The position numbers were made by a program, and so were the translations under genes. The notes below the pieces were generated by a model. That model made no database searches, was not told where the DNA came from, and saw only the letters and a list, made by a program, of their open reading frames with translations. Shown here in pieces: positions 18,881 through 27,075 of a DNA stretch of 64,000 bases (position 1 is the first letter of the stretch; every line of letters starts with the position of its first letter). Origin of the DNA: Candidatus Pelagibacter communis (GTDB taxonomy: Bacteria > Pseudomonadota > Alphaproteobacteria > Pelagibacterales > Pelagibacteraceae); NCBI RefSeq assembly GCF_001180025.1, contig NZ_CVSK01000048.1:25843-89842 (forward strand). The letters run 5' to 3'.

Positions 18881-19861
18881 ATGTCTCATCCTTTCTTTAA
18901 AAATTATGGTCCATTTTCAGTTTCTGAGATTATAAAATGTTTAAATATCAAAAGTGATAAATTAAAATCTGATCAAAAAATTACAGATATAAAAGATCTA
19001 TTTACAGCAAATAATTCTGATATTACTTTTTTTCATTCTAAAAAATACAAAGATACTGCCAAAAACACAAAAGCATCTTTCTGCATAACCACAGAGTCTT
19101 TAAAAAAAGATCTACCCAAACATTGTAATTCTTTAACTGTTGAGAATGTTTTAGTTGCCGTTTCTAATTTGACCTCTAAGTTTTATCCCGATTCAATTAA
19201 TGATAATTTTGACGAAACTGCAATTTCTATATCAGAAACAAAACTTAAAGATAAAGTTAAATTCGGAAAAAATGTTTTAGTTGGTAACAATGTATCTTTT
19301 GGATCAAGCTGTGTAATAGGTCATAATTCTATTATTGAAAAAAATGTTAATATTGGAAACAATTGTTCAATTGGTTCAAATACAATTATTAGAAATACAA
19401 TTATTAAAGACAATGTAAGAATTTTAGATGGATGTGTTATAGGTAAACATGGATTTGGATTTTTTCCCTTGAAAAATCAAAATTTAAGATATCCACATAT
19501 AGGTATAGTTATAATTGAAGATAATTGTGAGGTAGGGTGTGGAGCTACTATAGATAGAGGCTCAATGTCAAATACAGTAATTGGAAAAAATACTTATTTG
19601 GATAATCAGATACATATAGCTCACAATGTTAAAATTGGTGAAAATTCTATTATAGCTGGACAAGTTGGTATAGCTGGTAGTTCTGTCATCGGAAACAATG
19701 TTAAAATTGGTGGACAAGCTGGGATTTCAGGACATCTTAAAATTGGAAATAATGTTGAAATAGGAGGTGGTTCTGGTGTTATAAGAAGTATTCCTGACAA
19801 TACTAAAGTAATGGGGTACCCAGCAAAAAATATTAAGGAATTTTTAAGAGATAATAAATGA
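18881..19861 (+). CDS. lpxD: UDP-3-O-acylglucosamine N-acyltransferase
   Basis: Third step of lipid A synthesis: N-acylation from hydroxyacyl-ACP. The N-terminal uridine-binding domain is followed by left-handed beta-helix hexapeptide repeats (from about residue 110) with the catalytic-type His in IHIAHNVKIG. ATG 18881 gives 326 residues; a TTG at 18866 would add five. There is no clear Shine-Dalgarno sequence. The gene is separated from fabZ by about 50 bases and overlaps lpxA by 4. Confidence 0.95.
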   Translation: MSHPFFKNYGPFSVSEIIKCLNIKSDKLKSDQKITDIKDLFTANNSDITFFHSKKYKDTAKNTKASFCITTESLKKDLPKHCNSLTVENVLVAVSNLTSKFYPDSINDNFDETAISISETKLKDKVKFGKNVLVGNNVSFGSSCVIGHNSIIEKNVNIGNNCSIGSNTIIRNTIIKDNVRILDGCVIGKHGFGFFPLKNQNLRYPHIGIVIIEDNCEVGCGATIDRGSMSNTVIGKNTYLDNQIHIAHNVKIGENSIIAGQVGIAGSSVIGNNVKIGGQAGISGHLKIGNNVEIGGGSGVIRSIPDNTKVMGYPAKNIKEFLRDNK

Positions 19862-20640
19862 TACACAAAACAGCAATTATTGATTCAGAAGCTAAAATTT
19901 CAAAAAACGTTAAAATTGGTCCTTATTCTGTCATAGGTCCTGATGTTGAAATTGGAGAAGGTACAGTTGTTCAATCATACGTAAATATTACAGGACAAAC
20001 AATAATTGGGAAAAATAATATTATTTATCCATTTGCTTCAATTGGCAATCATCCCCAGGATTTAAAATTTAAAGGTGAAAAAACTAGATTAGAGATAGGA
20101 GATAATAATAAAATTAGAGAATATGTTACAATTAACCCAGGAACAAAAGGGGGAGGAGGATTAACAAAAATTAGCAATAATTGTTTGTTCATGGTTTCAG
20201 CCCATATTGCACATGATTGTTTTGTTGGTGATAATGTTATTTTAGCAAATAATGTACCTTTGGGAGGTCATGCACATATTGGCGATAATGCAATTATTGG
20301 TGGTAATTCAGCTGTCCAACAATTCACAAGAGTAGGCAAATCAGCAATGATTGGTGGTATGTGCGGTGTAGTTAGAGATATAATTCCTTATGGTATTGCA
20401 CATGGAAACAGAAGTGTTTTGCAAGGATTGAATTTAATAGGTCTAAGAAGAAAAAATATTCCAAATAAAGAGATAATGACTTTGAGTGATGCTTATAAAG
20501 AAATTTTTAAGAACGAAAATTTAACAGAAAATTTAAGCAATTTATCAAATGTATTAAAGAATAATGAATTAGTTGCAGAAGTTATTAAATTTATAGAAAT
20601 GGATAAGAAAAGACCAATTTGTACTCCATTTTCAAAATAA
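19858..20640 (+). CDS. lpxA: Acyl-ACP--UDP-N-acetylglucosamine O-acyltransferase
   Basis: First step of lipid A synthesis. 260 residues with hexapeptide repeats from the N-terminus, the IGNHPQDLKFKGE motif (about 62-74), and SAHIAHDC with the catalytic-position His (H119). A C-terminal helical domain starts at GLNLIGLRRK. Overlap with lpxD and 1-base spacing to lpxI make a tight operon. Confidence 0.96.
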   Translation: MIHKTAIIDSEAKISKNVKIGPYSVIGPDVEIGEGTVVQSYVNITGQTIIGKNNIIYPFASIGNHPQDLKFKGEKTRLEIGDNNKIREYVTINPGTKGGGGLTKISNNCLFMVSAHIAHDCFVGDNVILANNVPLGGHAHIGDNAIIGGNSAVQQFTRVGKSAMIGGMCGVVRDIIPYGIAHGNRSVLQGLNLIGLRRKNIPNKEIMTLSDAYKEIFKNENLTENLSNLSNVLKNNELVAEVIKFIEMDKKRPICTPFSK

Positions 20641-20641
20641 A

Positions 20642-21427
20642 ATGATAGGTTTGTTTTTAGGTGACACTGATTTTTCAGATATAGTTCTAAGTAAAGTTAA
20701 GAAATTAAAAAAAAAATATTTTATAATTGATTTTTCAAAAAATAATAAATTTAAAAAAGATAAAAATTCATTCAGAATAAGTATTGGAAAATTTGGAAGA
20801 ATAATAAATATAATTAAACAAAAAAAATGTCAGAAAGTTTTGTTCGCAGGTAAAATTTCAAAACCAAATTTTTATTCTTTAAGATTAGATTTAAAAGGGA
20901 TTTATTATATGCCAAGTGTAATAAGAGCAGCCAAAATAGGTGATGCCGCTATAATTAAATCAATTATAAAAATTTTAAACAATGAAGGAATTAAAGTTAT
21001 AAGCTCTATATTTTTTAATCCAGAATTATCTTTAAGGAGAGGAAATTATAGTAAATTTAAACCAAATAAACTGGATATAATTTCAATAAAAAAAGGTAAA
21101 GCTTATTTTAACAAAACAAAAAGTTTAGACCATGTTCAGGCCATAGTTGTCAAAGATGGTAAAATTTTAGCTAAAGAAGGAAGAGAGGGAACAAAAAAAA
21201 TGCTATCAGAATTGAAGAAAAATTCAGATGGAATTTTAATAAAACTCCCAAAAAAGAAACAAGATTTAAGAATGGACTTACCAACAGTTGGTCTACAAAC
21301 TTTTAAAGATATTAAAAAGTATGGATTACGGGGTGTCGTTTTACAATCTAAAAAGAATATTTTTCTAGATAAAATCAAATGCATTAAATTTGCTAATAAG
21401 AACAAGATATTTATCAATATTATATGA
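20642..21427 (+). CDS. lpxI: UDP-2,3-diacylglucosamine pyrophosphatase LpxI
   Basis: Alphaproteobacterial replacement for LpxH that hydrolyses UDP-diacylglucosamine to lipid X. 261 residues, matching the LpxI (former DUF1009) family. Family-like segments are RAAKIGDAAIIKSI, the LSLRRGNYS region and, in the C-terminal domain, KKKQDLRMDLPTVGLQTF (about 204-221). It lies between lpxA and lpxB, as in Caulobacter. It overlaps lpxB by 4 bases. Confidence 0.92.
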   Translation: MIGLFLGDTDFSDIVLSKVKKLKKKYFIIDFSKNNKFKKDKNSFRISIGKFGRIINIIKQKKCQKVLFAGKISKPNFYSLRLDLKGIYYMPSVIRAAKIGDAAIIKSIIKILNNEGIKVISSIFFNPELSLRRGNYSKFKPNKLDIISIKKGKAYFNKTKSLDHVQAIVVKDGKILAKEGREGTKKMLSELKKNSDGILIKLPKKKQDLRMDLPTVGLQTFKDIKKYGLRGVVLQSKKNIFLDKIKCIKFANKNKIFINII

Positions 21428-22473
21428 AAAAAATATTCATACTCACAGGTGAGCCTTCTGGAGATAAATTAGCTTCAACGGTTATATCAAAGTTAAAATC
21501 TCAAAATCCTAATATTGAATATTCATCTGTTGGTGGAAATCATTTAAAAAAATTAGGAATTGAAAGTATTTTTAATTTAAATGAAATAACTTATCTAGGT
21601 TTTACAAGTATTTTATTAAATATCTTTAAAATTAGAAAAAAAATTAACTACACTGTTAATGAAATAATAAAATTTAATCCTGATATATTATTTTCTGTTG
21701 ATAGCCCTGATTTTACTATGCGTGTCGCTGAAAGAGTTAAAAAAATTAACAATAATATTAAAATAATTCATTATGTAGCTCCACAAGTTTGGATATGGCG
21801 AAAAAATAGAGTAAAAAAAATTAAAAAATATATCGATCATATTCTTCTTTTATTTGACTTTGAAAAAAAATATTTTGATGAAGAAAAAATTAAAAATACT
21901 TTCGTTGGACACCCATTAATTGAGAATAATCAAGTTAATAAAAAAATTGTTGAAAATATAATTCCTAAAGATAAAAAAATAATATCAATTTTCCCTGGAA
22001 GTAGAAAATCTGAAACAGACGTATTATTAAATATTTTAATTGATTTTATAAAACTAATAAACAAAAGACATAATGATTTTTATTTTTACTTTCATGCAAC
22101 TGATGAAAACAAAAATTTAATTTTGTCAGAAATTAAAAAATTTAATATTGAAAATGTAGATGTGGTTTCAGACGAAGGTATTAAATCTAAAATTTTATCT
22201 AATTCAATTTTTGCTGTATCTAAATCTGGTACAGTTTCACTGCAAATTTCGAGCTCAAATATACCTTCTATAATTATTTATAAACTCAGTTTTATAAATT
22301 TTATGATATTTAAAATGTTAGTTAATGTTAAATTTGCAAATATAATTAATATTATCAATAATCGTGAAGTAATTCCTGAATTGTTACAAAGTGAATGTAA
22401 TGCTGATGAAATTTATAGATCTGTAATTTATCTTTTAAAAAACCCTGACCTTATCAAAAAAACAATTATCTGA
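21424..22473 (+). CDS. lpxB: Lipid-A-disaccharide synthase, C-terminus frameshifted
   Basis: Glycosyltransferase (GT19) joining lipid X and UDP-diacylglucosamine. Family motifs are TGEPSGDKLAS at the N-terminus, SVDSPDFTMRVAE (about 95-107), HYVAPQVWIWRKNR and FPGSRKSE. The open frame stops at 349 residues, about 30 short. The missing C-terminus is present in the +1 frame at 22463-22558, after a run of seven A at 22456-22462. Removing one A gives about 377 residues, the usual size. This is most likely a homopolymer error or a recent indel. Confidence 0.9.
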   Translation: MKKIFILTGEPSGDKLASTVISKLKSQNPNIEYSSVGGNHLKKLGIESIFNLNEITYLGFTSILLNIFKIRKKINYTVNEIIKFNPDILFSVDSPDFTMRVAERVKKINNNIKIIHYVAPQVWIWRKNRVKKIKKYIDHILLLFDFEKKYFDEEKIKNTFVGHPLIENNQVNKKIVENIIPKDKKIISIFPGSRKSETDVLLNILIDFIKLINKRHNDFYFYFHATDENKNLILSEIKKFNIENVDVVSDEGIKSKILSNSIFAVSKSGTVSLQISSSNIPSIIIYKLSFINFMIFKMLVNVKFANIINIINNREVIPELLQSECNADEIYRSVIYLLKNPDLIKKTII

Positions 22474-22558
22474 TTGTTCAAAAACATTAGAAGGAATTAG
22501 ATCTAAAACTTCTTCATCTGAAGAGGCTTGTTTAGTTTTAAGAAATTATCTTAGCTAG
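22463..22558 (+). other. lpxB: Out-of-frame C-terminal tail of lpxB
   Basis: In the +1 frame relative to lpxB this stretch encodes 31 residues (QLSDCSKTLEGI...VLRNYLS, stop at 22556-22558) that look like the normal LpxB C-terminal helices. The tail overlaps the 3' end of convergent gltX by 21 bases. Coding potential continues without a gap from the main frame, which argues for a single-base indel in the A7 tract. Confidence 0.8.
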
Positions 22559-23935
22559 TCTTTTTAAAACTTCTTCTTTACCAAGAGCTATAACTATATC
22601 ATATAATCCAGGACCAAATTTTGATCCTGTTAAACCAATTCGTATAGGCTGACCGACACCTTTAAAATTTGTATCATTTATTTTTATTAAATTATTTACT
22701 ACAGGCTCTAAATTCTCTTTATTTATTTTTGAAATAGATGATAATTCTTTAATAAATTCTGAAATAATTTTTTTTGCTTTATCATCTATTAATTTAATAT
22801 CATCCTCATTGAAGTTAACTTCATCATTTATGATGAATTTTGAATTATTGTAAATGTCTTCTAATGTTTTAGCCTTATTTTTTAAAAATGATAATGAGGA
22901 TTTAACTTTTGTTTCTTTGTCATTTTTAATTTCTTCTTTATAAATTTTACAATATTCGTCTAGACATTGATAAAGATCGTTCTCATCGATTGTTTTTATA
23001 TAATGCTCATTCATTGATAATATTCTACTCATATCTAGTTTTGATGGTGATTTTCCAATACCTGCTAAATTAAAGTGTTCAATGCTCTCTTCTAGAGTAA
23101 ATATTTCTTTATCTTGATATGACCATCCTAATCTAAGTAAATAATTTCTTAATGCACCAGGCATTATTCCTATTTTTGAGTAATCATCCAAAGTTGAGGC
23201 ATTATCTCTTTTTGAAAGTTTTTTACCTTCAATAGTATGAATTAGTGGAATATGTGCAAATTCTGGAACATCCCAACCCATTGCTTGGTATATTTGTATT
23301 TGTTTAAAAGTATTTATCTTATGATCATCTCCTCTAATTATATGTGTCATTCCCATTTGATGATCGTCAACAGTTGCAGAAAGATTATAGGTTGGTGTTC
23401 CATCGTTTCTTAAAATTATAAAATCTTCTATTGTATTATTTTCAATTTCAACACCTCCTTGAACTAAATCATTAAGTTTAGAAGTTCCCTCTATTTTACT
23501 TTTAAATCTAATTACGGGTTTAATATCTTTAGGAGCATCTTTTTCATCAGCATCTCTCCATTTTCTATTATAAATATATGGCATCTTTTTTTGCCTAGCT
23601 CTTTTTTTTTGTTCCTCTATCTCTTCAGCAGAGCAGTAGCATTTATATGCGTTGCCTTTTTTTAATAATTCATTAGCAATTTTAATATGATCTTCTATTT
23701 TTTGTGACTGAACATATTCTTCACCATCATGTTCAATCCCTATCCACTTTAATGATTTAATAATTTGTATTTTGTGTTCCTCTTTTGATCTTTCTTTGTC
23801 AGTATCTTCAATTCTTAGATGAAAAGTTCCCTTTTGATTTTTAGAGAACAACCAATTAAATAAGGCAGTTCTAACCCCTCCAATATGCAGAGCTCCAGTA
23901 GGGGATGGAGCAAAACGTGTTGCTACTTTAGACAT
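22538..23935 (-). CDS. gltX: Glutamyl-tRNA synthetase
   Basis: Class I synthetase, 465 residues. The HIGH region is PSPTGALHIGG (about 9-19) and the KMSKS-like loop is KLSKRDNAS (about 240-248). The C-terminal helical anticodon domain is complete and ends in IRIGLTGSKFGPGLYDI. A TTG three bases before the ATG at 23935 is possible but unlikely. In alphaproteobacteria GltX often also charges tRNA-Gln for transamidation; that cannot be decided here. It ends convergent with lpxB and follows lexA by 22 bases. Confidence 0.95.
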   Translation of the reverse strand: MSKVATRFAPSPTGALHIGGVRTALFNWLFSKNQKGTFHLRIEDTDKERSKEEHKIQIIKSLKWIGIEHDGEEYVQSQKIEDHIKIANELLKKGNAYKCYCSAEEIEEQKKRARQKKMPYIYNRKWRDADEKDAPKDIKPVIRFKSKIEGTSKLNDLVQGGVEIENNTIEDFIILRNDGTPTYNLSATVDDHQMGMTHIIRGDDHKINTFKQIQIYQAMGWDVPEFAHIPLIHTIEGKKLSKRDNASTLDDYSKIGIMPGALRNYLLRLGWSYQDKEIFTLEESIEHFNLAGIGKSPSKLDMSRILSMNEHYIKTIDENDLYQCLDEYCKIYKEEIKNDKETKVKSSLSFLKNKAKTLEDIYNNSKFIINDEVNFNEDDIKLIDDKAKKIISEFIKELSSISKINKENLEPVVNNLIKINDTNFKGVGQPIRIGLTGSKFGPGLYDIVIALGKEEVLKRLAKIIS

Positions 23936-23957
23936 CAATGTTGTTTAGACTATTTTT

Positions 23958-24635
23958 TTAGAAGTTTCTATATAAAGATACTAAAACTCCTTGAACTTTT
24001 ACTCTATCAGGTCCAAAAATCTTAGTTTCATAGTTTCTATTAGCACTTTCAAGCGCTACAACTTTACCTTTTTTCCGAATTCTTTTTAACATCGCTTCAT
24101 GCTCATCTATTAAAGCAACTACGATTTTACCATTATCAGCAGTATCAGTTCTTTTAATAATAACAGTATCTCCTTCATGAATACCTGCGTCTATCATAGA
24201 GTCACCTTGAACTTTTAATCCAAAGTAATCACCGTTTTTTTCTAAATTATTTGGTAGTGGAATTCTAGAAACCTCATTTTGTATTGCTTCAACAGGTGTT
24301 CCTGCAGCAATTTTTCCAAGTACTGGTACTTCTACTTCATCAGAATCGGTTTGTTCTTCATCTAGTCCACCTTTAATGACACTAGGTGAAAAGCTATTAT
24401 AAATATCGTTGGCAGAAGCTGTCTCTGGTAATTTAATAACCTCTAAAGCTCTTGCTTTGTGAGCTAATCTTTTAATAAAACCTCTTTCTTCTAAAGCACT
24501 GATCAATCTATGAATACCTGATTTAGATTTTAAATTAAGAGACTGTTTCATCTCTTCGTATGAAGGAGACACACCAGAACTTCTCAACTTCTTGTTGATA
24601 AATAAAAGTAGGTTTTTTTGTTTTTTTGTTAGCAT
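23958..24635 (-). CDS. lexA: LexA repressor
   Basis: SOS repressor and self-cleaving protease, 225 residues. An N-terminal winged helix (1-65) with the recognition-helix region KSGIHRLISALEERG is followed by a linker and an S24 peptidase domain. The cleavage site is A111-G112 and the catalytic dyad is S146 (GDSM) and K184 (AMLKR). The ATG at 24635 is preceded by two LexA-type boxes, implying autoregulation. It lies between trpC and gltX on the same strand. Confidence 0.95.
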   Translation of the reverse strand: MLTKKQKNLLLFINKKLRSSGVSPSYEEMKQSLNLKSKSGIHRLISALEERGFIKRLAHKARALEVIKLPETASANDIYNSFSPSVIKGGLDEEQTDSDEVEVPVLGKIAAGTPVEAIQNEVSRIPLPNNLEKNGDYFGLKVQGDSMIDAGIHEGDTVIIKRTDTADNGKIVVALIDEHEAMLKRIRKKGKVVALESANRNYETKIFGPDRVKVQGVLVSLYRNF

Positions 24636-24637
24636 AA

Positions 24638-24674
24638 GAACAAATATCGTACAAATAATGTTCTATAAAAGTTC
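24638..24674 (-). promoter_or_regulatory. LexA operator pair upstream of lexA
   Basis: The alphaproteobacterial SOS box is GTTC-N7-GTTC. A perfect match lies at 24660-24674 (plus strand: GTTC, TATAAAA, GTTC). A second, one-mismatch match on the minus strand (GTAC, GATATTT, GTTC) lies at 24638-24652, next to the lexA start codon. Both are within 40 bases of the start, where a repressor would block transcription or initiation. Confidence 0.75.
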
Positions 24675-24724
24675 TTTTAAATTAACAATACTAAAAAAAA
24701 TTAGCAAAATAGGGCTTTATTTGA

Positions 24725-25516
24725 CTATAAAACTGAAAAAATAGAATTTTTATCTAAGTTTTTCAAAAGTGATTCACCAATTAAAAAAGTGTTAATTGAT
24801 GTTTTGTTATTTAGTTCTAATAGTTCATCTTTGTTCTTAATTCCACTTTCAGATATTAAAGGACCTTTGTGACTTTTTACTACATCATAAATATCATAAG
24901 TTGTATTTATATCAGTTTTAAGTGTTTTTAAATTTCTATTGTTTATTCCAATTAATGCATCTTTAAAATTTAATGCTTTTTTAGCTTCTTCTACTGTATG
25001 AACTTCAACAATAACTGACATATTATATTTCATAGCTTCATCATATAATTCAGAAGCAAGATCATCCGAAACCCCAGCCAAAATAATTAAAATAGCATCA
25101 GCGCCATAACTTTTTGCCAAAGGTATTTGAAATTTATCGATAAAAAAATCCTTACACAATATAGGTAAATTTATTTTATCTTTTATTTTGCTTATGTGAA
25201 TTAAATTTCCTAAAAAATAATCTTCTTCTGTTAAAACTGAAAGGCAAGTTGCTTTATTATTTAAATAAATCTGAGCAATATCAACAGGATTATAATCATC
25301 AATTATTATACCTGCTGAAGGACTTGCTTTTTTAATTTCAGCAATAATTGAAGTTTTACTATTTTTTATATTATTTTCTATTTTCTCTTTAAAATTTATA
25401 TAGCTATTATTTTTATCTATTAACTCATTTAAAACATTAAGATCTAAAGTTTTTTTTAATTTATCAACTTTTTCAATTTTTTTTTGAATGATATTTTGAA
25501 GTATATTTTCAGACAT
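24725..25516 (-). CDS. trpC: Indole-3-glycerol phosphate synthase
   Basis: TIM-barrel enzyme of tryptophan synthesis, 263 residues, monofunctional. IIAEIKKASPSAGII (about 37-51) carries the catalytic lysine region, LCKDFFID the next strand, IGINNRNLKTL the late motif, and ISESGI the phosphate site. It overlaps the end of trpD by 8 bases and is the last gene of the ppiD-trpEGDC run; lexA downstream has its own operators. Confidence 0.96.
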   Translation of the reverse strand: MSENILQNIIQKKIEKVDKLKKTLDLNVLNELIDKNNSYINFKEKIENNIKNSKTSIIAEIKKASPSAGIIIDDYNPVDIAQIYLNNKATCLSVLTEEDYFLGNLIHISKIKDKINLPILCKDFFIDKFQIPLAKSYGADAILIILAGVSDDLASELYDEAMKYNMSVIVEVHTVEEAKKALNFKDALIGINNRNLKTLKTDINTTYDIYDVVKSHKGPLISESGIKNKDELLELNNKTSINTFLIGESLLKNLDKNSIFSVL

Positions 25517-26501
25517 TTTGAATCTTTTCTAGATGTAAAAAAGTTTTTCCAGAAAGAATAAATTCTCTTGCGTGAGCGTAAGCTTCAGAAAATTCAGAAA
25601 ATTTTTCTCCAACAATTAAACCTGCTGCAGCATTTAAACAAACTGCTTTTGAAAAATCATTATCTTCACCTTTAAATATTTCAATCATCTTATCAGCATT
25701 AAATTTAGCATCATCACCCACTAAATTTTTAAAATTATCTGCATTGACCCCTAAAGCATTTGGATCTATTTTTATTTCAGAAATTTGACCATCTTTTAAT
25801 TGGGTAACATTAGTGATTGCATAAGGAGATATTTCATCTAATCCATCCTCACTCTTTACTATCCAAGCAAATTTTAAATTTAAATTTTTAAGTCCTTCTG
25901 CAAATACTTTTAATAATTTTTTATCAAACACACCTATAACTTGTCTCTCTACAAGAGCCGGATTACTTAATGGACCAATCATATTAAAAATAGTTCTTTT
26001 TCCAATTTTCTTTCTTACAGGTCCTACAAATTTCATTGCACTATGATAATTTGGTGCAAACATAAAACCAAAATTATTGATATTAATTTCTTTTTCAATA
26101 TCCTCAGGTTCTAAATCAATTTTAATTTTAAGAGCTTCTAAAACATCACCAGACCCACATTTTGAAGAAACAGCTTTATTGCCATGTTTAGCAACTTTTG
26201 TGCCCATGCTAGCTAAAAGTAGGGCAGAAGCAGTTGAAATGTTAAGTGTATTCATACCATCACCGCCAGTCCCACAAGTATCAATACAATCACTTACATT
26301 TACTCTTTTTGACTTTTCTCTAAGAACAAAAACTCCACCCGATATTTCATCTGAAACTTCACCTTTTTTAGATAGCAAAGTTAAAAAGTCAAAAATTTCA
26401 TCATCACTGGCTTTTCCAGTCATTAATATTTCAAAAGCAGTTTTACTTTCTTCAAAAGTTAAATGTTGTTTATTTTTAAGTTTTTCTAAAATTTGTTTCA
26501 T
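25509..26501 (-). CDS. trpD: Anthranilate phosphoribosyltransferase
   Basis: Transfers phosphoribose from PRPP to anthranilate. 330 residues with the PRPP-binding DTCGTGGDGMNTLNIST (about 79-95), KHGNKAVSSKCGSGDVLE, and the GPLSNPA motif. It lies 4 bases after trpG and overlaps trpC. Confidence 0.96.
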   Translation of the reverse strand: MKQILEKLKNKQHLTFEESKTAFEILMTGKASDDEIFDFLTLLSKKGEVSDEISGGVFVLREKSKRVNVSDCIDTCGTGGDGMNTLNISTASALLLASMGTKVAKHGNKAVSSKCGSGDVLEALKIKIDLEPEDIEKEININNFGFMFAPNYHSAMKFVGPVRKKIGKRTIFNMIGPLSNPALVERQVIGVFDKKLLKVFAEGLKNLNLKFAWIVKSEDGLDEISPYAITNVTQLKDGQISEIKIDPNALGVNADNFKNLVGDDAKFNADKMIEIFKGEDNDFSKAVCLNAAAGLIVGEKFSEFSEAYAHAREFILSGKTFLHLEKIQNV

Positions 26502-26505
26502 AAAT

Positions 26506-27075
26506 TTAATTGTTAATAAAGTTTTTAAGAATTTTCATTCCAAACTTAGTTTTAATACTTTCAGGATGGAATTGTACACCATGAATATTAAATTTGTTAT
26601 GTTGAACACCCATTATAATTCCATCTTCTGTCTCTGCTGTAATCTCTAGCTCTTTTGATAACGTTTTTTTATCAATTACCAAACTATGGTATCTGGTAGC
26701 TTCAAATGTATTTGGGAGGTTTTTTAAAATACCGATTTTTTTGGATTTAATTTTGCTTGTTTTACCGTGCATTAACTTTCTTGCTTGGACAATCTTTGAT
26801 CCAAAAACTTGTCCAATTATTTGATGACCCAAACATACTCCTAGAAAAGGTAATTCTTTATATAATGATTTCAATATTTTAATACAATTGCCAGATTGAT
26901 TTGGGTTACCCGGTCCTGGTGAAATAACAATTTTATCATATTTCTTTTTAATGATTTCTTTAGAATTAATTTTATCATTTCTAACTACATCAACTTTAAC
27001 ATTTAATGATGAGATGTAGTGATACAAATTAAAAGTAAAACTATCGTAATTATCTATTAACAATACTTTCATCAT
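26506..27075 (-). CDS. trpG: Anthranilate synthase glutamine amidotransferase component
   Basis: Class I glutamine amidotransferase supplying ammonia to TrpE. 189 residues. N-terminal LLIDNYDSFTFNLYHY, oxyanion-region SPGPGNP, nucleophile C81 in GVCLGHQ, and the catalytic His-Glu in GVQFHPES. The start at 27075 overlaps the trpE stop by 4 bases; a second ATG follows directly at 27072. It could also serve folate synthesis as PabA. Confidence 0.95.
   Translation of the reverse strand: MMKVLLIDNYDSFTFNLYHYISSLNVKVDVVRNDKINSKEIIKKKYDKIVISPGPGNPNQSGNCIKILKSLYKELPFLGVCLGHQIIGQVFGSKIVQARKLMHGKTSKIKSKKIGILKNLPNTFEATRYHSLVIDKKTLSKELEITAETEDGIIMGVQHNKFNIHGVQFHPESIKTKFGMKILKNFINN

Noticed and set aside
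22456..22463. Programmed -1 frameshift site (A AAA AAC) in lpxB
   Set aside because: The reading frame is not the one required for that heptamer, and the tail is in the +1 frame; an indel is the simpler explanation.
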